NCBI GenBank assembly: GCA_963662175.1
Contig: OY759216.1
Location: 40,503,087 to 40,567,086 of the forward strand
Source: Aradus depressus
Lineage: Eukaryota; Arthropoda; Insecta; Hemiptera; Aradidae
DNA: 64,000 bases
Direction: 5' to 3'
In this document: positions 21,480 to 31,854 of the stretch, piece after piece
How the letters are laid out: every line of letters begins with the position of its first letter
Numbering within the stretch: position 1 is the first letter of the stretch
The notes under the pieces: generated by a model
Database searches by the model: none
Told to the model about the DNA's origin: nothing
Seen by the model: only the letters and a program-made list of their open reading frames with translations
Translations under genes and position numbers: made by a program

Positions 21480-21780
21480 ATCTCGCACATTGAGACCTGA
21501 TGAGGGACGTAAGAACGTGCGAACATGCTCTCGAAGTTCTTATCACATACACACACAGACAGATATCACCGTGAAGATAGTCAAAACTTGTTCAGCGGAC
21601 CTTGAAACGTGATGAAAACGCCACTTGAATTTTTTTAATAAGTGCAATTTCTTCAAAATGCACGTCTTGAACATAAGATATTTTTTTAGGGGCCCTTTTC
21701 GGAAATTACTGTAGAAATCAAAATTTAGTAGAAGACTAGCTATAATTTCTACAGGAAATGTGGTAATTTAATTTAATTTT
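21480..21780 (+). repeat. Dispersed repeat with degenerate hammerhead-like motif
   Basis: CTATATCTCGCAC then CTGATGAGGGACGTAAGAAC matches the repeats at 59.63 kb (same strand) and 49.65 kb (opposite). The following segment (AGATATTTTTTTAGGGGCCC, CTATAATTTCTACAGGAAAT) recurs next to the LINE at 44.95-45.06 kb. Confidence 0.65.
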
Positions 21781-22445
21781 TAACTATTGTTTATTTAATT
21801 TTAATAATTCAATTATTTTTATTTTATTTAACATAACATTTTTTTAAATTATCACATCTCATTGAGGAAATGTCAGTTAAATTTTCAGATATGAGAGGGG
21901 TACAGACAGACAGACGTCGTACTCATCGAACAACAAAACCCTGGATATACAGATAGGTCCTCTATAAATATATAACCTCCACACTTCCCCAGTCAAAAAG
22001 GTCTTTTGGATTTGGCTCTGTTATATATGTGGAAACTGTTAGGACATCTAACCCCTACCTAGCCATTCTTTTTCCTAACCCTTATTTATAGCTTCATCAT
22101 AACAGCATTGCAAATATCTCCACTATGGAAATATATATATTGTATGTTGTATATATATTTATGTTGTTTGATTTTTCATCAGTTAAATCTTATAAACCAT
22201 TTTCCAAAGTTTCGCTTTGTCCTATATCCAGGTTAATTCCATTTGCATAAATCCAGTAAAAGCCTGCTTAAATCATCCATATTCTAAAATCACGTGACAT
22301 TTCAATTTTTTTTAAACGGTACGGGTGGTTTAATGCTAATATTTATGTTCGTTAAATTCACAACATGGTAAAAGAGTACGTCACAACAATGTTATTTAAC
22401 AGCATCGATGAAAAAAGTAAATTAAAAAAAATGGCTTTGGCTCAC

Positions 22446-22583
22446 CTGCGTTAAACGCCATCGTTTGGAGGCCTTGGCGATAGGGTCTGTGACTTGAGTA
22501 CAGGCAGCTCCGAACAGCATCACTTTGTGAGGCCCATCGTGCATCATGTCAAAGAAAGCCTTCACACCAACTGCCGCATTACA
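22446..22583 (-). CDS. Internal exon of a metabotropic GABA-B receptor
   Basis: The minus strand has acceptor TCTTCTTATGTTGCAG before the exon and donor CAG/GTGAGC after it. The exon is exactly 46 codons in one open frame (phase 0 to 0). Translation contains GVKAFFDMMHDGP, KVMLFGAACTQVTDPIAKA and SKRWRLTQ. This matches the extracellular Venus-flytrap (type-1 periplasmic-binding-like) ligand domain of class C GABA-B receptors. It is nearer the vertebrate subunit-2 pattern (KAFYD...VFG) than subunit 1. I cannot separate insect type 2 from type 3. The gene runs leftward, so upstream exons should lie at higher coordinates and the next exon lower. I found no other exon of it in the window, so its introns here are long and full of repeats. 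Confidence 0.85.
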
Positions 22584-22705
22584 CTGCAACATAAGAAGAC
22601 ATGACGCCTGTTGAAACAGTTTTGAGGAAACTACATGTTTACAGTTGAAATACGATATATATTCAAATATATTATAAATAAAAACAAAAAACTCGATATC
22701 TCTTA

Positions 22706-22812
22706 GGTAGCGGGTAAGATCGTGGGTTCGAAACCCGGCCGAGATCCTTAAGTTTTTTATCTGGGAGATGGAAAAACCTTCAGCACTCCGTCCTTTGGAT
22801 GGGACGTTAAGA
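22706..22812 (+). repeat. SINE-A head fragment
   Basis: Box B and downstream body: GGTAAGATCGTGGGTTCGAA, ACCCGGCCGAGATCCTTAAG, and GTCCTTTGGATGGGACGTTA. It is followed by T-family-like text and a G-rich run at 22,882-22,907. Confidence 0.85.
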
Positions 22813-23232
22813 AACTCAATATGTGTCGCCTTATGGGGTTTAGGTTACACATATAAAATTTTATGCTGATACATTCACTACGGGGGGGAGGGGGGGGGGG
22901 GGAGGGGAAATAATACATGTTTTTGTTTAAATCACACAGTTGTTTATTACCTATAAATATACATTTCAAGTTTATATTAAATCTAATTAAATGCAATTTC
23001 AAAAATTGCAATTAATAGCATAAGAATTTATATAACAATTAGAAAAACATAAATTAGCATTAGAAAAACATACATTCACACCAACATATGAAATTTCCCC
23101 GCGAGGTACCAAAAATTTCCCTGCGAGCTACGGTTTGGCGACCACTGTTCTACAACATACGTTGTTGTTAAGTAACAGACGTTTTTGTGAAACAAGTTTT
23201 TCGTGTTTGGCTATTTTGTGATATTTTGTTAA

Positions 23233-23531
23233 ATGAACCAAATAGAAAAGCAACGCGATTGTGTCAAGTTTTGTGTGAAGTGAGTCGATCATGGTGTCAT
23301 GAGTGGTACATGAGGTTCAAAGAAGGACGGACATCGTCAGAAGACAATCCTCGTTCAAGACACCCATCAACGTCGACTTTAGATAATCATGTTGCCAGAG
23401 TAAACGTTCTCGTGCGATCAAATCGTCGACTAACCATCCATGAAATGGCAGAGGAATGCAACATTTCATTTGGCTCATGTCAAGAAATTTTATCTGAACA
23501 ACTGCAGATGCGCCGACTGGTGGCAAAGTAA
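23233..23531 (+). pseudogene. mariner transposase remnant: DNA-binding domain only
   Basis: Two frames join across a frameshift near 23,281. The first encodes IEKQRDCVKFCVK. The second encodes WCHEWYMRFKEGRTSSEDNP, RSRHPSTSTLD, RRLTIHEMAEECNISFGSCQ and EILSEQLQMRRLVAK before TAA. This is the paired HTH region of mariner transposases. The DDD catalytic domain is absent. No clear terminal inverted repeats were found around it. Confidence 0.85.
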
Positions 23532-23534
23532 AAA

Positions 23535-24360
23535 ACGTTTTTTTATAACTCCTTTCGATTACTACCACCAAATATGGTAAATTTTTAGGGCTTTAAAAAT
23601 ACCATCGTATATTACCGCTGCAAGGAAAACGATAGTGAATTTATAATATAACTTTTTTAGAATGAGGCAAGACAACAATAATGGTAGGTCAATGTTTGAA
23701 GAATGTTAGGATAGCCGAAAGCTCATTTCTCCGGACGTTTTGTGGGCTTCACTCAAGATAATCTTCATTTTAGCACCTCATTCTCCCCTCTCCTACTTCA
23801 TTTGAATTTTCCACCTCCTTTTTTAAACCATTTTTTTTTCCTTTCTCATATTTCCGCCTTCAAGGAAATTTAATGATTTAGGAAATGACACGATCTTCTT
23901 GGAAAAGAACTTTTACCTTTCTTATTCCTTTAGCACAAGGAAGTATTGTAATCGTGCTAAAATCCGAGAGTGAGTTTTTAAGGACTCTTGAACACGGTGT
24001 GCCTAGAACTTGGTGAGCGATCTAATACGGAAGCGATTGTAACAATGAATTTTAGATTTCAGATTTGAGAGTCCTGGTACAAAAAGTGGAGAGTGAAGTT
24101 GATGACGAAAAGTCAGTTTACATCTCTATCGAAAGAAAATACCTGCTCTCCAGTATAACTCAACAATAATCCCATTCAACAGACGATGTCTACTATTCGA
24201 CGTCGACGTCACTATACGCCTTCTACTTGACAAGTGACTAAGATGGAACCCCCACAAGAGACTGAAAAGAAAAGAAATGAACACACGCTACAAACTGTTA
24301 CTACGACTATTAGACAAAAGATCTAAAGTAACTTCGAATATAAAACGTATATTGTAGCAT
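23535..24360. other. Spacer, no gene supported
   Basis: Contains AAGTATTGTAATCGTGCTAA (23,942), which recurs as AGTATTGTAATCGTACCACA at 27,011, so part is dispersed repeat. No exon borders were found. Confidence 0.4.
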
Positions 24361-24399
24361 GTCTACCCCCATGGACAATTATTGTCATTATTATACAGC

Positions 24400-24640
24400 A
24401 AGGACCAGTGACACTACGAGCGAATCGAGGCCACTTGGAGCTGATTTAAAGAGGATGTTATTAAGAAGATTAATGCTCGGAACTAGCGATGCCTGCGAGC
24501 GAATCGCGATCGCTAGGAGCGAAACAAGAGCGAATTGTGGGTTGTTTGGAGTTGAATTGAAGATCATTTCATGTAGAAGAACCTGCTCGGAACTAGAGAT
24601 GCCTGCGAGCGAATCGCGATCGCTAGGAGCGAAAACAAGG
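24400..24640. repeat. Tandem duplication, ~110-bp period
   Basis: CTCGGAACTAG then GATGCCTGCGAGCGAATCGC and GATCGCTAGGAGCGAAA occur twice, at about 24,476 and 24,586, nearly identical over 50 bp. The intervening 60 bp also repeats in weaker form (GAGGCCACTTGGAGCTGATT versus GGGTTGTTTGGAGTTGAATT). The open frames on both strands here are by-products. Confidence 0.85.
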
Positions 24641-25040
24641 AACAAAGGATCTAGAGGAAAGGAAGGAAACAGATAATTGTTTACATCCGGTGTTGCATGA
24701 ACAGCAAGGAGGGCTGAGATACCCTTATTCATAGAAGAGCATTATGCAACCGGTGATTGGCTGGGTAAATTAGGCGGGAAAGAACAGCCGATGAGATGTC
24801 GGGATCCATCCCCACCACGATGAAACTAAAGAAGCCACCCTTCTTCATAGTCATTCTACGTTCAGAGTTGGGGCCGCTCAGATCACGTCAGTGCTACTTT
24901 AACATTTTAGCCCACAGTGTAACTTTAATTAAGAATGTGAACTTACAGTTTTCTGCCCTCCGAGTCGGACCCAAAGGGTTGTGCTAGTGCGAACGTAACA
25001 ATTTAGACAGAGTTTTATTTTATGTTGAAATTATGATCCA

Positions 25041-25380
25041 GTGAAAAATGTAACTTCTAGTGTGGCCTCGAAACCAGACAGATCTTCAATGACTTGTGAG
25101 GTACGTGACTGGATTATTCAATCCAAAATCCTTCGTACAATAGCCAATGCTCCTTGCTATGTTTCCAAGCCTACCCTCCATACTTACCTCAGCATTCACT
25201 ACGTCACCGAAGTAGCTAAATCCAGATACACAAAGTTATTTTCCTCCCTGAGTTCCCACAATAATCCTCTATCCTCTGCCCATTCTGCCACACTTCCCCA
25301 ATGAATCCTTCAGCGTCAATGGCCTCGAGACATCCTTCGTAGCAGCAGTGACAGTGAGTTACAACACAGGGTGGGAGATT
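25041..25380 (+). pseudogene. Jockey-like LINE, reverse transcriptase 3' end
   Basis: The plus frame reads SKILRTIANAPCYVSKPTLH, YVTEVAKSRYTKLFSSLSSH, NPLSSAHSATLPQ, then a TGA and further RQWPRDILRSSS. The order NAPWYV, TLH, EV-x-K-x-RY, WPRD is the standard end of Jockey-clade ORF2. The conserved Trp is replaced by Cys, and the stop breaks the frame. Confidence 0.8.
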
Positions 25381-25861
25381 GATATGTAATAACGTGGTTG
25401 GTATAAGGAAGTTCTGTTATGATCAAATCAGATATTTATCTAAATAGTGAAAATGTTTCCTTTCATTTGAATGTTTTAATGTAATTATTCGATAAATGTA
25501 AATATTTATGCCCTAGGTGAACGTTTTTCATATAAATTAACTAGATAATGTTGAAATGAACGAACAGGGAAGGTTATCAGATGGGTTCAACAAAACAACA
25601 CTTTCGTTTGACCATTTTCGATCTGTTATCTCAGTAATGAATGGTCTTATCGCATTAACATCTTTACACCGTTTGTGGCTTGGAGCGATAAAATATGTCA
25701 TTAAGTGACCATGTATAGCAGGTCATCGCTTTAACCCTGCAACAGATAGATGGAGGACCAGACATGAATGGTCGGGTCAGGTCTGTCAAAAACAGGGGAT
25801 TTGGTAAAAATTGTAACTAATAAAAAATTGATAGTTAACTCATTTATTAATTTTTTTCCAG

Positions 25862-27180
25862 CCATACGAAGTATAGGGGAAATTATGCAATCAAGAATGC
25901 AATGCTGTTTTTTTAACGAAATTTCTTGTTTTCCGAACACTTAATCCTAAATAGAAAAAAAAAAAATCGCTGTTTGTGAACGCGATAACTCCCAAAAGGA
26001 TAAATGTATCGACATGAAATTTTATATGTGTATCCAAAAGCCTCTAATGACAAAAAAACCGGCCAAAAGGGAGGGGGTGTCATAGAAGGTTGACTTGATT
26101 CAAATACCTTAATAACTCCTGCTGTAATGAACGTATTGACACAAAATTCAGTATTAGGACTGAGATGCAACTATGTACAGTAGAACCTCTTTAAGTCGAA
26201 CCTCGATAAGTCGAAAACCTCCAAAACTCGAAAAAAAAGTTTTGTTTCTTTCCCTTCAAGCCCCAAAACCTCCATTACTCGAAATCTCAACCCTCTATTA
26301 GTCGAAATAATCAGTTAATCCCTACAAGCCATTTTGGTACATATTTTCCTTCTATAACACGAAAAAATAAATTGGACCTCTGTATCTCGAAAATAGCAAT
26401 GTTTTATTTTACAACCTTTACAACTTGATTATTTGAAACTTATTACCTCTATATAAAATAAATTACCGACTTTAAGAATTTGTCGACAATGTACACCATT
26501 GTTTCTTAGAAAACAATTTAGGAGTATACATACAATAAATAGGATTACCAATTATCTAAATCAAAAAAAAATTACTGACTTTTTTTAATACCTACATATA
26601 CTACGTATTTTTTATTTTTAGGATGTTGAAATAATGTTGATTTATAATAAATATAAATATGTTTGTTACCTCTGTAACTTGAATTTTTATTTATTTCACC
26701 TCTTTAACTCAAAATTAGTTAGAATGAATCTTAACCTCTACAAGTCGAATCAAAATCCGCCTGTCGAAATCCTCCATAAGTCGAAAACTCTATAACTCGA
26801 ATTTTTTGGCGTCTCCCTTGATGTTCGACTTATAGAGGTTCTACTGTATATTGTATGTATCAAATATATAGAGTTTCAGCGTAAAAGATCCATTGGCTTT
26901 GGAGAGAGAGCGAAAACGTAATTGATTAATTCGTGCTGGGGAAGTAGATTGCCGAAGATTCACCGTCGATTTTTTTTTTACTTTCTATGCCTAGAGTAGA
27001 CGGAAGTAGTATTGTAATCGTACCACAATCCGAGGTCGAATTTTGAACTTTATTTTCAATTCCCAAGTTGGAACTTTGTGATTCACCGACGTATTTTCAT
27101 TTTTGGAATTGGGAGATCGGAAAAGATGAAATTTCGGTGAAATAAAAAGTAATTTAGAAGAAAACTCCCTCCAGCCGATT
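25862..27180 (+). mobile_element. T-family element interrupted by a TA-target MITE
   Basis: The left part (25,862-26,175) carries AAGTATAGGGGAAATTATGC, CGATAACTCCCAAAAGGATA and GTAATGAACGTATTGACACA. The right part resumes after 26,849 with TTGGCTTTGGAGAGAGAGCG, GTAATTGATTAATTCGTGCT and a right terminal repeat near 27,110 (GGAATTGGGAGATCGG). The MITE lies between them, so the T element is older. Confidence 0.75.
26178..26846 (+). mobile_element. TA-flanked MITE (pogo/Tc1-like termini)
   Basis: Ends CAGTAGAACCTCTTTAAGTC and, inverted, GACTTATAGAGGTTCTACTG, flanked by TA on both sides. The element is 669 bp with no transposase. The two terminal ~200-bp zones consist of many copies of a ~14-bp unit, CCTCTATAAGTCGAA-like (AAGTCGAA, AACTCGAA, TACTCGAA, TAGTCGAA), facing inward from each end. 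The superfamily is inferred from the TA target and CAGT ends. Confidence 0.85.
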
Positions 27181-27949
27181 CCTAGTCTCGTTTATCGACT
27201 CGTCTGCTCTAGAAAATAAATATGCATAGATGTCAACTGGCTATCTCTGAACGAGGAGTCTGTATCAAACTGTAATTGTCTATATAATAAATAATATAAT
27301 AATGAAAAACAATTATCATATTATAACTTATTTGTTTTATTGTTCCAAACGGAAAAGAATTCGAAAAGTATGAACTAGAACTAGGAGAGGACGTTATTAA
27401 TTAATATTAATATCCATAACTTTATAAAAAACTGGTAAACATCGATACAAAACCATCGAACTAGAAGTTTTGAACATCGATGTTTTTCAACCATTGGCCA
27501 TCGATATCTCTAGTAGCGACTGTAATGCTGAGAACCCGAGTCACCAATGTTACCGCTACAGTCTCATTAAGTCATCATATTTCTCCTCTTGAAGACGCTG
27601 TTATACACTTGGTTACATGATATTGCTGACAGATTGTTAAATGCCTCGGTACTAATGGGACTCAACGTTTCATCTTGCTGATGTACAACTCAACAAGGGA
27701 TTCCAAGAGGTTGATGGATTGTTGAGCAAGACAATGAATTGAGGTTTCATCTCTGGAGTGTCCTCTTAAACAGCCGTCTAGCAATGCACAGAGACCCTGG
27801 CTGGTATAAATTCCGAGACTCCAGCTAACTTGCTTATAATTAAACTATTAAACTTATAGTGAAATTGTCTTCAGGTTAGACATGAAAAAGTCCGTTCTTC
27901 CCGCAATCCACAAAGATATCGCTCAGGAATTACAGGTTCCTATTTTCTT
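27181..27949. other. Unique-looking stretch
   Basis: No exon passed both splice-site and frame tests. The zone 27,540-27,850 is less AT-rich and free of the known repeats, so it could hold non-coding exon sequence, but I cannot show it. Confidence 0.35.
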
Positions 27950-28152
27950 CAATTATTGTTAACAATAATACAGCTCATTCTACTTCTAGTGAAATAATTA
28001 AATAATTGATTATGATAAATGAATTGATAGATAGTATATAGCATAAATGTATATGAAATAAATAAAATAATAAAGATTTTTTTTTGTTTGAAAAATTGAA
28101 TATTCTAGACGCAGCTCTACGTCATCGGTTGCGGCACAGTCGTAGCTGTGAA
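27950..28152 (+). repeat. Dispersed repeat X, copy 1 (interrupted)
   Basis: About 200 bp, including AATACAGCTCATTCTACTTC, AAATAAATAAAATAATAAAG and ACGTCATCGGTTGCGGCACA. It matches 40,612-40,838. In the 40-kb copy GTCGTAGCTGTG continues into CCCTTG. Here an insertion begins at that point. Confidence 0.75.
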
Positions 28153-28714
28153 CAGGGGGGCAAAGTTAGGCTACGAGGGTGGGGGGTATAGATTCTCGGG
28201 GGCACAGCCCGCAGTTTCCGCGGTTAGCGTTGCAGACTTTTTGTTATCAATTTGGGAGACTCGGACCTCTAGAACCACTGACGATAATACTCAAGTTGAC
28301 TTTACATTAGCAGCAAAAATTCGAAGCGCAGCAGCAGCAAATGCACGCTGTGGTTTCTGTCCTTTTAGAATTAAATGACTCACATCCAATAGCATGCATT
28401 TGCTGCAGCTGCGCTTTGCATTTTTACTGCGCATATAAAATCAGCTTTAAGAGTATAAAGTATATCATAAATGACGATTTTGAACGAGGAAATGAAATGA
28501 TCGATTTCATGTATATTTAAATAAATTTAATATGACTTGTTTTGTACATGTACATTTATGTAACAGCACGGGATATTTGAAGATCCTATTGGTAACATGC
28601 AAGCAATCCATTTTTAATAAAAACTATTTTTTTAGTTTATTTAATTTTTATCTTGGTTTTTGCTCTGACCAGTAGGGGGCACGCGTCCCCCCCCCCCCTC
28701 TGGCTACGCCCCTG
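28153..28714. mobile_element. hAT-like non-autonomous element with 8-bp target duplication
   Basis: Ends CAGGGGGGC and GCCCCTG. The flanks GCTGTGAA and GCTGTGCC form an imperfect 8-bp duplication, and the related repeat at 40.83 kb gives the uninterrupted order. The 562-bp interior has an inverted repeat around GCAGCAGCAGCAAATGCACG and GCATTTGCTGCAGCTGCGC. No transposase. The open frame at 28,148-28,378 is not a gene. Confidence 0.65.
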
Positions 28715-29029
28715 GCTGTGCCTCTTGTGTTTTATAATTGTTTAAAGGTATTTTTTGATTGTTGAAAGATGGGGTAGTTGTGACTGTGAGAGGAGGACAG
28801 GTACCTCCCTTGATAAACGAGGTAAGCCCATTAAGAATGTCCCATAGCCCTGCCTCCATTGTGTGTCCACCCCTGGATACATTAATTTATTTCCTGTGTT
28901 CTAGCCCAACACCACGCCTCTAACAATAGACCGTGAGGGGTGGCAGGATTTAAAAAGGATTTTCTCAATTCTATAAATAGGGAAATAGAAAAAATAAAAA
29001 AGAGAAAAAGGTGCAGCGCGACTCCGGTC

Positions 29030-29463
29030 CTTCTGAGGGCCCTTAGGTTTATTTTTTGGGAGATGAAAAAACCTTGAGCATGCTGTCCTTCGGATGAGAC
29101 GTTAAGTCATGGTTAACAAGCCTGTATGTTGTCAGGTACTCGCTCAAGTCGACTAGAGTGACGAAAGAGTAGTAGTGTGCGATATGACCTCGTAATTATA
29201 GCAATATCACAATAAGCAACTAACTGAATTAAGGTTAGAAGCATGGCGAATCTGGAAGGGATAAAGTTCCACAGGGAGTCGCTGTCTTGTGGGAAAGATG
29301 GAGGGATGGGGTCTGGTGACTGATAGATATAGGATTTAAATAGGAGCTTTTGGTAGATGAAGGAGAGCTTTCGGTAAGATAAGGTTTGAAAAAGAAAGAT
29401 GCTTAGGGTATATAGTCGACGGGGGGAGGGGAAGAGCCTTTTTGAGTCGGTACAAGTATGTAC
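29030..29463 (+). mobile_element. Composite SINE-A/antisense LINE, second copy
   Basis: The head is lost. The body starts near GGGCCCTTAGGTTTATTTTT, then GGATGAGACGTTAAG and the SINE tail to AATATCACAATAAGCAACTA. Then comes the same junction as at 16,256 (CTGAATTAAGGTTAGAAGCA) and antisense LINE sequence to GAGTCGGTACAAG. It is shorter in the middle than the copy at 15.7 kb, so the two are independent insertions. Confidence 0.8.
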
Positions 29464-29465
29464 TA

Positions 29466-30008
29466 CAGTAGAACCTCTATAAGACGAACATCAAGGGAGA
29501 CGCCAAAAAATTCGAGTTATAGAGTTTTCGAGTTATGGAGGATTTCGACTTAGGCGGATTTTGATTCGGCTTGTATTCATTCTAACTAATTTTGAGTTAG
29601 AGAGGTGAAATAAATAAAATTTCAAGTTACAGAGGTAACAAACATATTTATATTTATTATAAATCAACATTATTTCAAAACATCCTTGAAATAAAAAATA
29701 CGTAGTATATGTAGGTATTAAAAAAAGTCAGTAATTTTTTTTTGCTTTAGATAGTTTCAAATAATCGAGTTGTAAAGGTTGTAAAATCAAAACATTGCTA
29801 TGTTCGAGATGTTTATTTATTTTTTCGAGTTATAGAGGGAAAATATGTACCAAAATGGCTTGTAGGGACTCACTGATTATTTCGACTAATATAGGGTTGA
29901 GATTTCGAGTAATGGAGGTTTTGGGGCTTGAAGGGAAAGGAACAAAACTTTTTTTCGAGTTTTGGAGGTTTTCGACTTATCGAGGTTCGACTTAAAGAGG
30001 TTCTACTG
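29466..30008 (-). mobile_element. TA-flanked MITE, second copy (inverted)
   Basis: Same family as 26,178-26,846 in reverse: CAGTAGAACCTCTATAAGAC at the left, GACTTAAAGAGGTTCTACTG at the right, TA on both flanks, 543 bp. The GAGTTATAGAG, GAGTTATGGAG and GACTTATCGAGG units face as in the other copy. A central part of about 125 bp is deleted. The ORF at 29,795 is incidental. Confidence 0.88.
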
Positions 30009-30010
30009 TA

Positions 30011-30235
30011 GTAGAGTTGGGCTCATGTCTTCCAAAGCTGAAGAGCGCTCTGTAGGGAGAACGAAAAGTAATTGATTAATTTGTGCTGGTGAAGTGCAGA
30101 GTCGGTGATTCACTAACAATTTTTAACACAACATTTTTAAAAATTTTTGGAATCAGGAAATTCCGGTGAAAACTTAACATCGAGATTCTTACCAACTTCT
30201 CTACACTTCATACAGATGGGATTTCTGAACTTAGA
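30011..30235 (+). repeat. SINE-A scrap followed by T-family right end
   Basis: GTAGAGTTGGGCTCATGTCT to AGAGCGCTCTG is SINE-A tail text. GGGAGAACGAAAAGTAATTG onward is the T-family right end (TTAATTTGTGCTGGTGAAGT, GGAATCAGGAAATTCCGGTG, CCAACTTCTCTACACTTCAT). Confidence 0.7.
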
Positions 30236-31315
30236 AGTTGTGAATTGAAACGTTCGTATATAACAATTCTAATTGTGGTTGGGATATTAATTCTATAAAT
30301 TACAAGGAACCTCCTGAAGGAACTCAGACCACATTTTACGTTTCATAACGACGGGGGCTGGTGAACAAGTGGAAATATCTTCTAATTCATTTTTCATCAG
30401 GACCATTTGTTTGATAAGTTTTTTTTAATGAAGATTCTTTTTTTCCTCTCCCCCCCAAGCCTGAATCATAATTTAAAGTAATTATTATCCGTGGTATTAA
30501 CTTTTCTCGGGACTTTTTACAGGGAGGGCCCATAATGGGCCCAACATCCATCTTGGGACCCCTTTTAATTTGGGTCCTTCACCGGGTTTGAGACTAACGA
30601 TCACTTCCCCGGGCCCTCAGATAAGGGTTATTAAGGTAACTTGAACCCATTTGGGTCCTGAGGAAAGCCCTAATGGGGTCAGTCATTGGGCTGGGCTCCC
30701 TGGCTTCACAACTAAGTTTCACGATAGAATTAGGAGCTTAGCCAGTGCAGTAGAGCTCGAACAACGTCCAGCGCTATTTCGACCGCCCAAATCCGATTTC
30801 GTATTGGGGGAGGATTATCTGTCTCCTGCTTTCCCTTATTCACGTTTTTCTCTTTCAACCTTCAGTTTCTCGCTTTCATTTATACACAGAGTAGGACTTT
30901 CATTTATATATTTATACCATGACTTTTTAATCAACACATGGCTTTATTGGGGTACATTGGGTGGCGTTATTGGGTACTCCGTGTACCCCAAGAAGTTCAT
31001 TTGACATGTTTTTGAAATTCGAGTTTAAATAATACTGAAACATTTTTAAATGCACCAAAAAATTTTTTTTCGTGTAGTTCAAGACCAAATTTAAACGTAG
31101 CCAAGTTTCAAGCTAATCGGTCGAGTAGTTTAACGATGAAAAACCGTCAAATCTTAAGGTGGTCTTATTTGGCACACTTACCTGTAATTAAAAAACGTTT
31201 AGGCCCTAGTAAACTGACAGAGTAACCCAAAGTCGACAAATGATCACAGTCAGAAGAGTTGAGTTCAAAACACTTATTGTAGATAATCAAAAAACAATCA
31301 AGTAGGTACAAAAAA
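30236..31315. other. No gene supported
   Basis: A G/C-richer patch at 30,520-30,820 contains many GGGCCC and TTGGGTCC words. A 117-codon frame at 30,651-31,004 crosses it without a recognisable domain. I regard this as non-coding or decayed. Confidence 0.35.
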
Positions 31316-31465
31316 TTAAGTTTCTAGGTGGCGTCTCAAGAGGTGATCCCTTAAATTGGATCTGTTGGAACCAGTTTTGAATAAAACTTGGCACAATGTA
31401 CATTTAGCACTTTTCCCATCATCCTGTTTGATAAAAAACTTCCACACGTCCGATTTTGGAGGCAT
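31316..31465 (-). CDS. BED-type zinc-finger mini-ORF (49 codons)
   Basis: Minus strand, ATG at 31,465 and TAA at 31,316. It reads MPPKSDVWKFFIKQDDGKSA, then KCTLCQVLFK, then SNLRDHLLRRHLET. The spacing C-x2-C and H-x4-H with the leading W-x-FF fits a BED finger, the DNA-binding domain at the N-terminus of many hAT transposases. The frame is intact but holds only this domain. I favour an internally deleted hAT element. A domesticated small protein is possible. Confidence 0.6.
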   Translation of the reverse strand: MPPKSDVWKFFIKQDDGKSAKCTLCQVLFKTGSNRSNLRDHLLRRHLET

Positions 31466-31854
31466 ACTGAAATGAACACGCTACGCTTCATATTCCCAAG
31501 TTCCTAGTCTAACACACTAACTGGAACTGAGAAATAGAGTTAAATAGAAAGGAAACTGGAAAGAAGAAAAATAATAAGGGGAAGGAGTTTCTTGGAAGAA
31601 GGTCCGTCATAGAATCATAATAGACTTATCTTTCTGCTTTAGCCCTCTATACTAGGAATTGGATTGGTTTTGTGTTCACAATTGGCATGCGTTCATTCTA
31701 AATATTCTAGGAAAACAATCTGTTTCCGATCAAAGTTGATGAACATGGGTTGAAAAAAGTTGCACAACTTTTTTAAAAATATATATAAACATTTCGATAA
31801 ACTTATTATTTGTTTGTAGTTTTTTTATTTTATTTTTATTTATTTTTTTTTTAT

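Noticed and set aside
30651..31004. 117-codon plus-strand ORF
   Set aside because: No start context, no domain and Ser/Phe-rich composition. A pyrimidine-rich tract explains it.
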